A stretch of DNA of 64,000 nucleotides from Thiothrix lacustris DSM 21227 (GCF_000621325.1 NZ_JHYQ01000003.1:1-64000); one strand, 5' to 3'. Positions 49,750-58,664 are shown, counted from the stretch's first letter. Numbers and translations are program-made. The notes: generated by a model from the sequence alone, not told the origin.

Positions 49750-50682
49750 ATGGATATTTTCGCACAGCAGCTTGTCAACGGGTTGGTGCTGGGCAGTGTG
49801 TATGCGCTAGTAGCGTTAGGTTACACACTGGTTTACGGCATTCTGGAACTGATTAATTTTGCCCACGGTGAAACCACTATGATGGGCTCGATGATTGCTC
49901 TGGCTGTTATCGGGGCATTGTTTGGGGTAGCGCCAGATTTACCCGGTATTTTAATTGTGTTGGCAGGTTTGCTGGTGGCGATTCCAGCGTGCATGTTGCT
50001 GGGGTACTCGATTGAGCGGGTGGCTTACCGCCCGCTGCGTCATGCGCCCCGGCTTGCACCCTTGATTACTGCCATTGGTATGTCGATTGTGTTACAGAAT
50101 GTGGCGATGCTGATCTGGGGCAAGCAATACATTGCTTTTCCGACGACCTTGTTGCCACAGGGGCGGCATGATGTGTTCGGAGCCTCCATTACCGATGTGC
50201 AGATTGCCATTCTGGTATTGACGGTGACGATCATGGCAGGTCTGGTGACGTTGGTAAATCGTACCCGCTTGGGGCGTGCGATGCGTGCCACGGCACAAGC
50301 ACCGGCAGTTGCTCAATTGATGGGAGTCAATGTCAATCGAGTGATTTCTGCCACGTTTGTTATCGGGGCGGCACTTGCAGCGATTGCAGGTGTGATGGTC
50401 AGCGCAAATTACGGACAAGCCCATTATTACATGGGCTTTTTATTGGGTTTGAAAGCCTTTTCTGCTGCTGTATTGGGTGGTATCGGCAACCTCGCGGGCG
50501 CTATGCTCGGCGGTTTATTGCTGGGTGTAATCGAAGCTTTGGGCGCAGGTTACATCGGCGATTTGACTGGCGGCTTCCTGGGCAGTAATTATCAGGATAT
50601 TTTTGCATTTCTGGTGTTGATTCTGGTGTTGACGCTGAAACCGTCTGGCCTGTTGGGGAGTAGAAGCGTTGAACGTGCTTGA
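49750..50682 (+). CDS. livH: Branched-chain amino-acid ABC permease LivH
   Basis: 310 aa, about eight helices. Start FAQQLVNGLVLGSVYALVAL and the stretch GYTLVYGILELINFAHGE are diagnostic of LivH. The coupling loop to the ATPases is near RTRLGRAMRATAQAPAVAQLMG. It ends inside the start of livM (14-nt overlap). Confidence 0.95.
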   Translation: MDIFAQQLVNGLVLGSVYALVALGYTLVYGILELINFAHGETTMMGSMIALAVIGALFGVAPDLPGILIVLAGLLVAIPACMLLGYSIERVAYRPLRHAPRLAPLITAIGMSIVLQNVAMLIWGKQYIAFPTTLLPQGRHDVFGASITDVQIAILVLTVTIMAGLVTLVNRTRLGRAMRATAQAPAVAQLMGVNVNRVISATFVIGAALAAIAGVMVSANYGQAHYYMGFLLGLKAFSAAVLGGIGNLAGAMLGGLLLGVIEALGAGYIGDLTGGFLGSNYQDIFAFLVLILVLTLKPSGLLGSRSVERA

Positions 50683-51736
50683 AATCTTGAGAGGTAAGGC
50701 GTGGCTAACCGCCGGATTGTTGTTAGTGGGCTTAATCCTGCTGCCGTTTTTGGTGGAAGCTAGCCTAGGTAAATCGTGGTTGCGGATCATCGACTTTGCC
50801 TTGCTGTACATCATGCTGGCCTTGGGGCTGAACATCGTGGTCGGCTACGCAGGCTTGCTGGATTTAGGTTACGTCGCGTTTTATGCGGTGGGCGCGTATT
50901 GCTGGGCATTACTGGCTTCACCGCATTTCGGTTTGAATTTACCGTTCTGGGTGATTTTGCCTGTCGGGGCAGCGGTTGCAGCGCTGTTTGGCGTATTGTT
51001 GGGAACACCGACGCTGCGGCTACGCGGCGATTATCTGGCTATTGTCACGCTAGGGTTTGGCGAAATCATCCGTATTTTCATCAATAACCTCAACGCACCG
51101 GTTAACATCACCAACGGGCCACAAGGCATTACGTCGATTGAGCCGATTAGCATTGGCGGGTTTTCACTGGGCAAAACTCAAGAGGTGCTGGGTTTAACGC
51201 TGTCATCGCCGCACCTGTATTACTACCTGTTCCTGTTGTGCGTGGCGTTGGTGGTGTTTGTGTGTATGCGGCTGGAAAATTCGCGTATCGGGCGGGCATG
51301 GGTAGCGATCCGTGAGGATGAAATGGCTGCGGCGGCAGCGGGCATCAATACCCGTAATATCAAGCTGTTGGCATTTGCGATGGGTGCAACGTTTGGTGGT
51401 TTGAGCGGCGGGCTGTTCGCCAGTTTTCAAGGCTTTGTTAGCCCGGAAAGCTTCAATTTGATGGAATCCATCATGATCCTCAGCATGATCGTGCTGGGTG
51501 GCATGGGCAATATTGTGGGCGTCATTGTGGGCGCAATTCTGGTGACGGTTATCCCCGAAGCCTTGCGCTACACCGGTGACTTACAGCAAGCCGTATTTGG
51601 CAAAGTGTTTGTTGATCCGGCAGATTTACGCATGTTGTTGTTCGGGATGGCGCTGGTGTTAATGATGTTGTTGCGTCCTTCCGGTTTGCTGCCTTCCAAA
51701 CAGCGGCGGCAAGAGCTGGCGGAGGATGCTGCATGA
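50669..51736 (+). CDS. livM: Branched-chain amino-acid ABC permease LivM
   Basis: 355 aa. A TTG start at 50669 is preferred because GGGGAG lies about 9 nt before it; a GTG at 50675 is an alternative. LivM blocks: LNIVVGYAGLLDLGYVAFYAVGAY, RLRGDYLAIVTLGFGEIIRI and SRIGRAWVAIREDEMAAAAAGINT. Its start overlaps livH and its stop overlaps livG, so the permease pair is made in step. Confidence 0.95.
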   Translation: MNVLEILRGKAWLTAGLLLVGLILLPFLVEASLGKSWLRIIDFALLYIMLALGLNIVVGYAGLLDLGYVAFYAVGAYCWALLASPHFGLNLPFWVILPVGAAVAALFGVLLGTPTLRLRGDYLAIVTLGFGEIIRIFINNLNAPVNITNGPQGITSIEPISIGGFSLGKTQEVLGLTLSSPHLYYYLFLLCVALVVFVCMRLENSRIGRAWVAIREDEMAAAAAGINTRNIKLLAFAMGATFGGLSGGLFASFQGFVSPESFNLMESIMILSMIVLGGMGNIVGVIVGAILVTVIPEALRYTGDLQQAVFGKVFVDPADLRMLLFGMALVLMMLLRPSGLLPSKQRRQELAEDAA

Positions 51737-52503
51737 GTGACTTACTGCAAGTGACTACCGTATCCAAGCATTTTGGCGGTATCAAAGCGCTCACCGACGT
51801 CAGTTTCACGGTGCGTAAGGGTGAAATCTTCGGCGTAATTGGTCCCAATGGCGCGGGCAAAACTACGCTTTTCAATGCATTGACCGGGCTTTACCAGCCG
51901 GATACCGGTGCGATTGACCTGGCGGGCGTGTCGCTGTATCGGCGCAAACCGCATGAGATTCTCAAGGCCGGTTTTGCCCGCACGTTCCAGAATATCCGCC
52001 TGTTCCACAATATGACCGCGCAGGAAAACGTGATGGTGGGGCGGCACACGCGCACCACCTCTGGGGTGCTCGCGGCTTTATTGCATACTCAACACAACCG
52101 TCGGGAAGAGCGTGATTGCGCGGCCTTTGCCCAGCAATTGCTCGACCGCGTGGGTATTGGGCAGCATACCCACACGCTGGCAAAAAACCTGTCGTATGGC
52201 GACCAGCGTCGTCTGGAAATTGCCCGTGCTTTGGCCAGCGAACCCAAATTGCTGGCGCTCGATGAACCTGCCGCAGGCATGAACCCCAACGAGAAAAACG
52301 CCCTGCGTGACCTGATGGTGAGCTTGCGTGAGGAAGGTTTGACCCTGATGTTGATCGAACATGATGTGAAACTGGTGATGGGTATTTGTGACCGCTTGGT
52401 GGTGCTGGATTACGGCGAAAAAATTGCCGAAGGCACGCCTGACATTGTACGCCACGACCCCAAAGTGATTGCCGCCTATTTGGGTGGGGAGGTCGCTGCA
52501 TGA
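51733..52503 (+). CDS. livG: Branched-chain amino-acid ABC ATPase LivG
   Basis: 256 aa. Walker A GPNGAGKTTLFNAL, signature NLSYGDQRRLEIARAL, Walker B KLLALDEPAAGMNPNE and the H-loop MLIEHDVKLVMG are all intact. The ATG overlaps the livM stop by 4 nt and its stop overlaps livF by 4 nt. The C-terminal KVIAAYLGGEV is typical of this subfamily. Confidence 0.95.
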   Translation: MSDLLQVTTVSKHFGGIKALTDVSFTVRKGEIFGVIGPNGAGKTTLFNALTGLYQPDTGAIDLAGVSLYRRKPHEILKAGFARTFQNIRLFHNMTAQENVMVGRHTRTTSGVLAALLHTQHNRREERDCAAFAQQLLDRVGIGQHTHTLAKNLSYGDQRRLEIARALASEPKLLALDEPAAGMNPNEKNALRDLMVSLREEGLTLMLIEHDVKLVMGICDRLVVLDYGEKIAEGTPDIVRHDPKVIAAYLGGEVAA

Positions 52504-53213
52504 GCCTGCTTTCCGTGCAAAACCTGAGCGTCAATTACGACAGTATTCGCGCCGTCAAAGGCATTAGCTTCGAGGTGCAGCAAGGTGAAACCGTGTGCCT
52601 GATCGGTGCGAATGGTGCGGGTAAAACTACCACACTCAAGACGTTGAGTGGCTTGTTGCCTGCTTCAGCGGGTGAGATGACGTTTGATGGGCACAAGCTG
52701 AACGGTATGCCTGCTTACCAGATTGCCACGCTGAATCTGGCGTTGGTACCTGAAGGACGCGGTATTTTTACCCGGATGACGGTGTTGGAAAACCTGCTGA
52801 TGGGGGCGTACAACCGCACTGACCGCGCCGCCGTACACCGCGAAATCGACGAAATCTACGCCTTGTTACCGCGCTTGCAAGAACGTCATCAGCAACAGGC
52901 GGGGTTACTGTCCGGCGGTGAACAGCAAATGCTGGCACTGGCACGCGCCATGCTTTCCAAACCGAAATTGCTGATGCTCGACGAACCCAGCATGGGGCTT
53001 GCGCCGATCATGGTGCAGACCATTTACGGCATTATCCAGACCATTGCCAAACAAGGCATTACCATTTTGTTGGTGGAACAGAACGTGCGCTTGGCTCTCG
53101 GTATCAGCCAGCGCGGTTACGTAATGGAACACGGCGAAATTACCTTGAGCGGGGAATCCCGCGCCCTCGCCGATGACCCCGCTGTCCAAGCCGCTTATCT
53201 TGGTGAACTGTGA
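52500..53213 (+). CDS. livF: Branched-chain amino-acid ABC ATPase LivF
   Basis: 237 aa. Walker A GANGAGKTTTLKTL, Q-loop near LVPEGRGIFTRMTVLENL, signature LLSGGEQQMLALARAML, Walker B LLMLDEPSMGLAPIMVQ and the H-loop-like Gln/Glu in LLVEQNVRLAL match LivF. Its stop overlaps the trmJ start codon by 4 nt. Confidence 0.95.
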   Translation: MSLLSVQNLSVNYDSIRAVKGISFEVQQGETVCLIGANGAGKTTTLKTLSGLLPASAGEMTFDGHKLNGMPAYQIATLNLALVPEGRGIFTRMTVLENLLMGAYNRTDRAAVHREIDEIYALLPRLQERHQQQAGLLSGGEQQMLALARAMLSKPKLLMLDEPSMGLAPIMVQTIYGIIQTIAKQGITILLVEQNVRLALGISQRGYVMEHGEITLSGESRALADDPAVQAAYLGEL

Positions 53214-53977
53214 GCAAACTTATGTACACTCCTGCTTTGGAAAACCTACGCATCGTCATGGTGGAAACTTCTCACCCCGGCAATATCGGCTCGGCAGCAC
53301 GTGCCATGAAAGTCATGGGAATTAAGGATCTGCGTCTGGTCTCGCCACGCAAACCTTTTTCACAGGAAACCTTTGCACTGGCTTCTGGCGCAAACGATAT
53401 TATTGAGCAAGCAAAAATCGTCCCGACCTTGCAGGATGCCGTGGCGGATTGCCAGATCGTGATTGGGGCAAGTGCGCGTTCCGAACGTACCCTGCAATGG
53501 CCGCAGATGGATGCGCGGGAATGCGGCACTTTCGTCGCCGAGCAGTTGCCGCAGCAGCAGAAAATTGCGTTGGTGTTTGGGCGTGAGCGCACTGGCTTGA
53601 CCAACGAAGAGCTGGATCATTGCAATACGTTGGTGCATATCCCGATGGCGTTTGATTTCCTGTCGCTGAATATTGCGATGGCGATTCAGGTGCTAACTTA
53701 CGAATGTGCCACGGCCGTCAGAATGGCAACGCCTGTGCCACCAGTAGCAACTGACCCGGATGAGGTGTTGGCGAGTGCGGGGGCGTTAGAAGGGTTCTAT
53801 ACGCATCTGGAACAGTCGATGATTGAGACGCGCTTTCTTGACCCGGAAAACCCGCGCTTGTTGATGCGGCGGATGCGGCGGCTGTTCGGAAGAGCGGGTG
53901 TGACGGTGAGCGAGATGAATATTTTGCGGGGGATGTTGGCGGCGTTTGCGGGGCGGAAGTTTCAGAATCGTGGATGA
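53210..53977 (+). CDS. trmJ: tRNA (cytidine/uridine-2'-O-)-methyltransferase TrmJ
   Basis: 255 aa. A SPOUT-fold enzyme that methylates the ribose of tRNA position 32. MVETSHPGNIGSAARAMKVMG near the N-terminus, VFGRERTGLTNEEL and the knot block IPMAFDFLSLNIAMAIQVLTYE are diagnostic. It starts with GTG inside the livF stop (a later in-frame ATG at 53222 is possible) and so is translationally coupled to an amino-acid transporter, which is unusual: trmJ is more often next to iscR or suhB. Confidence 0.93.
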   Translation: MSKLMYTPALENLRIVMVETSHPGNIGSAARAMKVMGIKDLRLVSPRKPFSQETFALASGANDIIEQAKIVPTLQDAVADCQIVIGASARSERTLQWPQMDARECGTFVAEQLPQQQKIALVFGRERTGLTNEELDHCNTLVHIPMAFDFLSLNIAMAIQVLTYECATAVRMATPVPPVATDPDEVLASAGALEGFYTHLEQSMIETRFLDPENPRLLMRRMRRLFGRAGVTVSEMNILRGMLAAFAGRKFQNRG

Positions 53978-54056
53978 AAGTGTGTTGTGTTAGATTTTGA
54001 CGATGCAGTAAATATTAACATTTAATAATATACTGGATTTGCGTTAGAATACTGGT

Positions 54057-55460
54057 ATGACAAGACTTTTCATCTCCGCAACCCACAAATCCTCCGGCAA
54101 GACCACGGTTTCGATTGGCCTGTGTGCCGCTTTGCGTGCGCAAGGCTCGATCGTGCAGCCGTTCAAGAAAGGCCCTGATTACATCGACCCGTTGTGGCTC
54201 GGTGCTGCTAGCGGTCGCGCTTGCCACAATCTCGATTTCAACACGATGACGCCGGATGAAATCATCCAGACTGTGCAGCGTTATTCCCTGAATACCGACA
54301 TTGCTCTGATCGAAGCCAACAAGGGTTTGTACGATGGCATGGCGTTGGATGGTTCCGACAGCAATGCCGCCATCGCCAAACTGACCCGTTCCCCGGTGGT
54401 GCTGGTGGTGGATACACGCGGCATGACGCGCGGTATTGCCCCGCTGCTGCTCGGCTATCAAGCATTTGACCACGACATCAATATTGCTGGAATCATCTTC
54501 AATCGCGTCGGTGGCGCACGCCACGCAGCCAAGTTGCGCGAATCGGTGGAATACCATACCGACATCAACGTGTTAGGCGCGGTGCAAAACAACCCGGAGA
54601 TGGAAATCGAAGAGCGCCATCTGGGGTTGATGCCCAGCAACGAGAGCGGTGAGGCGGAGGCGCAAATCGCGCGGATTCGCGATCTGGTGGCAGAGCAGGT
54701 GGATTTGGGTTTATTGCGTGGGATTGCGGCAACGGCGGAAGAGGGCGTATGCAATACGCCCCTACGATCAGAGGGTAGGGGCGTATTGCATACGCCCTCT
54801 TCACATTCCCTCCTTCGTATCGGTATCTGCCAAGACCCCGCCTTCGGCTTCTACTACCCCGGCGACCTCGAAGCTTTGCAACAAGCTGGCGCGGAACTCG
54901 TCCCCGTCAATACCCTGACCGATACGGCATTGCCCGACATCGACGGCCTGTTCATCGGCGGCGGTTTCCCCGAAACCCACATGCAGCAACTGGCGGCGAA
55001 TGTTGCCATGCGCGAATCCATCCGCACCGCCATCGACAACGGCCTGCCAACGTATGCAGAATGTGGCGGGCTGATGTACCTTTCCCGCAGCCTTGTCTGG
55101 AACGGGCAGCAGGCGGCAATGGTGGGCATTATTCCCGGCGATGCAGTGATGCACCCCAAACCGCAGGGCAGGGGTTATGTGAAATTGCAGGAAACCGCTG
55201 ATATGCCCTGGCCAGGTGGTAATATGACCCACACCATCAATGCCCACGAGTTTCATTATTCGCGGCTTGAAAATTTGACCGCGACGGGTAAATTCGCCTA
55301 CCGTATGCAACGCGGAACCGGCATCGACGGTCAACACGATGGCTGGATTTACCGCCATTTATTGGCTTCTTACACGCACATGCGCGACACTTCCCAATTT
55401 CACTGGGCGCAGCGTTTTGTAGCATTTATTCGACAAACCACTAGGAAAACAACTGCATGA
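54057..55460 (+). CDS. dsrN: DsrN-like siroheme amidase (cobyrinate a,c-diamide synthase family)
   Basis: 467 aa. N-terminal CobB/CbiA-type ATPase domain: P-loop ATHKSSGKTTVSIGL and KKGPDYIDPLWLGAASGR. C-terminal class I amidotransferase-like domain: nucleophile Cys336 in YAECGGLMYLSRSL and HEFHYSRLENL. This family amidates cobyrinate, but here an IscA-like DsrR without cysteines overlaps by 4 nt directly downstream, the order of dsrN-dsrR in the dsr operon of Allochromatium vinosum, where DsrN is thought to amidate siroheme for reverse sulfite reductase. No cobalamin genes are near. A perfect palindrome is inserted in frame at residues 228-249, in the linker between domains. Confidence 0.82.
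   Translation: MTRLFISATHKSSGKTTVSIGLCAALRAQGSIVQPFKKGPDYIDPLWLGAASGRACHNLDFNTMTPDEIIQTVQRYSLNTDIALIEANKGLYDGMALDGSDSNAAIAKLTRSPVVLVVDTRGMTRGIAPLLLGYQAFDHDINIAGIIFNRVGGARHAAKLRESVEYHTDINVLGAVQNNPEMEIEERHLGLMPSNESGEAEAQIARIRDLVAEQVDLGLLRGIAATAEEGVCNTPLRSEGRGVLHTPSSHSLLRIGICQDPAFGFYYPGDLEALQQAGAELVPVNTLTDTALPDIDGLFIGGGFPETHMQQLAANVAMRESIRTAIDNGLPTYAECGGLMYLSRSLVWNGQQAAMVGIIPGDAVMHPKPQGRGYVKLQETADMPWPGGNMTHTINAHEFHYSRLENLTATGKFAYRMQRGTGIDGQHDGWIYRHLLASYTHMRDTSQFHWAQRFVAFIRQTTRKTTA
54738..54802. repeat. REP-like perfect inverted repeat inside dsrN
   Basis: 28-nt arms (54738-54765 and 54775-54802) are exact reverse complements around a 9-nt loop. Each arm contains the core GTAGGGGCGTATTGCATACG or its complement, a kind of palindrome dispersed in several bacterial genomes. 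It is read through in frame as a Gly/Ser/Thr-rich linker, so the protein stays intact. Confidence 0.88.
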
Positions 55461-55768
55461 TCACAGTCACCCCTGCTGCTGCTACTCAAGTTCTTACTGC
55501 TTCGGTACAAGGTAATGCCATTGGCCTGCCGTTACGCATTGCTGTCCAGAAAAAGCCGGATGGCGGTTTCCATTACCTGATGGGTTTCGATGACCAAGCG
55601 CAGGCTGGCGACCAAACCATCGCATCCGAAGGTGTCAGTCTGGTGGTTGCAGCAGAATCCCAGCCTTTGGTTGATGGCATGACGCTGGATTATGTTGAAA
55701 TCGATGGCAAATTAGAGTTCGTATTCATCAACCCTAACGACCCTAACTATCGCCCACCGCAGGTATAA
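55457..55768 (+). CDS. dsrR: DsrR-like A-type (IscA-fold) protein lacking cluster cysteines
   Basis: 103 aa. The IscA/HesB fold is indicated by ITVTPAAATQVLTA, GLPLRIAVQKKPDGGFHYLMGFDD and the C-terminal DYVEIDGKLEFVFINPNDPN. It contains no cysteine at all, whereas IscA, ErpA and SufA need three to hold iron or Fe-S. DsrR of Allochromatium vinosum is described as exactly this kind of protein, needed for normal sulfur oxidation and dsr expression but unable to bind iron. Overlap with dsrN (ATGA) supports the assignment. Confidence 0.85.
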   Translation: MITVTPAAATQVLTASVQGNAIGLPLRIAVQKKPDGGFHYLMGFDDQAQAGDQTIASEGVSLVVAAESQPLVDGMTLDYVEIDGKLEFVFINPNDPNYRPPQV

Positions 55769-55772
55769 GCCC

Positions 55773-57464
55773 ATGCAAGAAACCGTCGTCAAGTTACCGA
55801 TTCCCACCACGCTGAAGCAGCAAGCGGAGGTTGATGACGAGCTTGCGTCGGCTTCTCGCAACACTTACTGGGCGAGTCAAGAAGGCCGCCCGGTGATTGA
55901 TCTGCCGTGGCAAGCACAAATCAGTTTGCTGATTCTGTTTTTTGTGTTCACGGTGATTGGAGCGGTGTATTTCTGGACAACCAGCAGTAGCAGTCAGGAT
56001 AGTTGGGTTGCGCCCGTGATGACCGGGTTATGGGGCATATCAGGTGTGGGTGTGTTGCTGCTGTTGTACTGGCTCTGGCGGGAATTTTCGCGATTTGGTA
56101 CAGAGTTGTCACGCTGGGCGATTCGCTTACGCAAAGGCGATCTCAGTGCACGGATGCACATTTCAGGCAAAAGCTGCCCCTCCCGCAAGATACGCGAGCA
56201 AATCAACGCCATTACCGAGGATTACCACGCCCTGTCGCGGATGCAGCAAAAGCGCATGAGCCGTCAGGAAAAACACCTTGCCCAGAAAAAACGCCATCTG
56301 AGCGTATTGTACGAAGTGGCCAGTTGCGTCAACCGTTCCGATAGTTTGGAAAATTTATTCAAGCGTTTTTTAGACACGCTCAAGGATGTGATCAAGGCGG
56401 AAGCCGCGACGGTGCGTTTGCTGGATCGTGAAGGCAAGCTGCGGCTGGTTTCCAGTATCGGCCTGAATGCCGAAGCGGTGAAACTGGAGGAAACCTTGCC
56501 CTCCCCAAGCTGCTTGTGTGGACACGCGGCGCTTGACCGCGACATCAAGGTACGTAGCGATGTGGCAGAGTGTAACCTGATCATCGGCCAGCCCTTGTGT
56601 GCCGGGTCGCAAGATCTGGAGATGCTGGCGATTCCGTTGCAATACCGTGACAAGGTGCTGGGCGTTTACAACCTGTTCATTCGTAAAGGGCGTTACGACA
56701 AGCTGGAAGATGATGAACTGTTGCTGAGTATCGGGCAACACTTGGGCATGGCTATCGAGAAGTCTAATAGTGACGAGGACATGCGTACCCTGTCGATTAT
56801 GGAAGAACGTACCCGCATGGCGCACGAACTGCACGACTCCCTCGCGCAAACACTTGCCAGCTTGCGCTTCAAGGTGCGTTTGCTGGATGACTCCTTTAAC
56901 CGGGGGCATGAAGCTGATATGTGGCACGAGTTGGAGGTGCTGGAAAATACCATCGACGAAGCCTACGCCGAGCTACGCAGCCTGATTACCGATTTCCGTG
57001 CACCGATTGATGGCAAAGGCATCCTGCGGGCGGTCGAGCGCCTGACCGAACGTTTCCGCCAAGAGACGGGGATGGAAGTGTTTTTCTACCATAACTGGGC
57101 GTTGAAAGACTTGTCCCGCGAGGCGGAAGTGGAAGTGATCCGCATTGTGCAGGAGGCGCTCACCAATATCCGCAAGCACAGCCAGGCTTCCACCGTGCGT
57201 TTGTTATTGTTCAGTAATGAAGAGGGACGTTGCAGCATTCTGGTGGAAGATGATGGCGTTGGTCTGCCTGATCCGCTGCCTGAGCCAAACCCGACGACGG
57301 GTGAACACATTGGTTTACGCATTATGCAGGAACGTTCCGAGAAGATTGGCGGCGAGATACAGTTTGAAAGTGAACCGGGTGAGGGTACACTGATACAATT
57401 GAATTTCGACGCACCACCGACCAAGAAGCTGTCTGACCTCTTTGGAGCTCAGCCAGTTGCCTGA
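55773..57464 (+). CDS. NarX-like sensor histidine kinase with GAF domain
   Basis: 563 aa. Two membrane helices (about residues 48-68 and 82-103) bracket a very short external loop, so the sensor is not a periplasmic nitrate-binding domain. A HAMP-like segment (WAIRLRKGDLSARM) and coiled coil lead to a GAF domain (about 185-335) with Cys247, Cys249, Cys267 and Cys276 (CLCG, ECNLIIG, LCAG). The HPK7 phospho-acceptor is His354 in ERTRMAHELHDSLAQTLAS, and the ATPase has NIRKHSQAS and EDDGVGLPD. It begins 5 nt after dsrR and precedes its NarL-type regulator, so it probably controls sulfur genes. The signal is unknown. Confidence 0.87.
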   Translation: MQETVVKLPIPTTLKQQAEVDDELASASRNTYWASQEGRPVIDLPWQAQISLLILFFVFTVIGAVYFWTTSSSSQDSWVAPVMTGLWGISGVGVLLLLYWLWREFSRFGTELSRWAIRLRKGDLSARMHISGKSCPSRKIREQINAITEDYHALSRMQQKRMSRQEKHLAQKKRHLSVLYEVASCVNRSDSLENLFKRFLDTLKDVIKAEAATVRLLDREGKLRLVSSIGLNAEAVKLEETLPSPSCLCGHAALDRDIKVRSDVAECNLIIGQPLCAGSQDLEMLAIPLQYRDKVLGVYNLFIRKGRYDKLEDDELLLSIGQHLGMAIEKSNSDEDMRTLSIMEERTRMAHELHDSLAQTLASLRFKVRLLDDSFNRGHEADMWHELEVLENTIDEAYAELRSLITDFRAPIDGKGILRAVERLTERFRQETGMEVFFYHNWALKDLSREAEVEVIRIVQEALTNIRKHSQASTVRLLLFSNEEGRCSILVEDDGVGLPDPLPEPNPTTGEHIGLRIMQERSEKIGGEIQFESEPGEGTLIQLNFDAPPTKKLSDLFGAQPVA

Positions 57465-57491
57465 TGATCACCCTATAATAAGCGACCCCAC

Positions 57492-58166
57492 ATGAACGAA
57501 AAAGTATTGCTGATTGACGACCACACCCTGTTCCGTGCAGGTCTGGAAGATTTGCTCACCCGGCGGGGTATCCGCGTGGTGGCTGCTGTCGGCAGTGGCG
57601 ATGAGGGGCTGATCGCTGCCGCTAACCTTGCCCCCGACATCGTATTGCTGGATATGCGGATGCCGCAAATGGACGGCCTCAGTGTCTTGCGCCAGTTGCG
57701 TAAAAACAGCCCCGATCTGCGCGTTGTGATGCTGACGACCAGCAGCAATGAAAACGATTTGGTGGAAGCCTTACGCAGTGGTGCGCGGGGTTATTTGCTC
57801 AAGGACATTGAGCCGGATGATTTAGTGGTGGCCTTGCGCGAAATCGTTGCGGGCAAGACGGTGGTTGCGCCAGAACTTGCGCCGGTCTTGGCGAGGGTAG
57901 TGCAGGGTGGTGATGCACGTTCCAACGAAAACAAGATTCCCAACCCGTTTTCAGAGTTGACCCCGCGTGAATACGAGATCCTCACCCTGTTGGCGGAAGG
58001 CCAAAGTAATAAGGTGATTGCGCGTAACCTCGGCATTTCCGACGGCACGGTCAAGCTGCATGTGAAAGCCATTTTACGCAAACTGAACGTCAGTTCGCGA
58101 ATTACAGCAGCGGTTATGGCAGTGGAACACGGTATCCGTGTAGAAGCGGCCAACGCCGATCACTGA
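57492..58166 (+). CDS. NarL/FixJ-family response regulator
   Basis: 224 aa. Receiver domain: acidic pocket LLIDDHTLFRAGLEDLL, phospho-acceptor Asp in DIVLLDMRMPQMDGLS (about residue 54), conserved Lys in YLLKDIEPDDL. The LuxR-type HTH at the end reads ELTPREYEILTLLAEGQSNK and IARNLGISDGTVKLHVKAI. It sits 28 nt after the NarX-like kinase and is presumably its partner. Probable targets include the adjacent dsr and rhodanese genes, inferred only from position. Confidence 0.92.
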   Translation: MNEKVLLIDDHTLFRAGLEDLLTRRGIRVVAAVGSGDEGLIAAANLAPDIVLLDMRMPQMDGLSVLRQLRKNSPDLRVVMLTTSSNENDLVEALRSGARGYLLKDIEPDDLVVALREIVAGKTVVAPELAPVLARVVQGGDARSNENKIPNPFSELTPREYEILTLLAEGQSNKVIARNLGISDGTVKLHVKAILRKLNVSSRITAAVMAVEHGIRVEAANADH

Positions 58167-58196
58167 TTTAGTCTTGCCATTTGATAGATGATTAGC

Positions 58197-58664
58197 ATGT
58201 CTCAGAAAACATTTGCAGCGCTGGTCGCTGATGCCTTGCCCCATATCCGTGAATTGATGCCTTGGGATGTGGATGAAATGCGTGCCACCCACCCGGAAAT
58301 GCTGGTCGTCGATATCCGTGAAGCGGATGAGTATAACGCCGGGCATATTCAGGATTCCTTGCATGTACCGCGAGGAATCTTGGAGGCATCGTGTGATTGG
58401 GGGTATTCCGACACTATTCCGGCCTTGGTACAAGCGCGTGCCAAGCCAGTGGTATTGGTGTGTCGTTCTGGGAACCGCACCGCTTTGGCTGCCTTGACGC
58501 TGAGCCTGATGGGATATCAGCAAGTTTATTCGATGAAAACCGGTGTACGTGGTTGGAATGACTACGAATTACCGTTGTTTAATGCCAGCGGTGCACCAGT
58601 GGATATTGACTTGGCAGAAGAGGAGTTGAGTCCACCAGTACGGCCGGAGCAACTTGAATCTTAA
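58197..58664 (+). CDS. Rhodanese-like sulfurtransferase
   Basis: 155 aa from the ATG at 58197; an in-frame ATG at 58188 is equally placed and neither has a clear ribosome site. One rhodanese domain: VDIREADEYNAGHIQDSLHVPRGIL and the active-site loop VLVCRSGNRTALAAL with persulfide-forming Cys near residue 88. No signal peptide. Rhodaneses carry sulfane sulfur in the cytoplasm; next to DsrN/DsrR this suggests sulfur trafficking during sulfur oxidation. Confidence 0.9.
   Translation: MSQKTFAALVADALPHIRELMPWDVDEMRATHPEMLVVDIREADEYNAGHIQDSLHVPRGILEASCDWGYSDTIPALVQARAKPVVLVCRSGNRTALAALTLSLMGYQQVYSMKTGVRGWNDYELPLFNASGAPVDIDLAEEELSPPVRPEQLES

Noticed and set aside
54057-55460. Calling the gene cobB/cbiA for cobalamin synthesis
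   Set aside because: No cobalamin genes are nearby, and the overlapping DsrR-like gene points to the dsr pathway. The enzyme family is the same, so the alternative is only made less likely.
55457-55768. Calling the gene iscA/erpA
   Set aside because: The protein has no cysteine and cannot be an ordinary Fe-S carrier.
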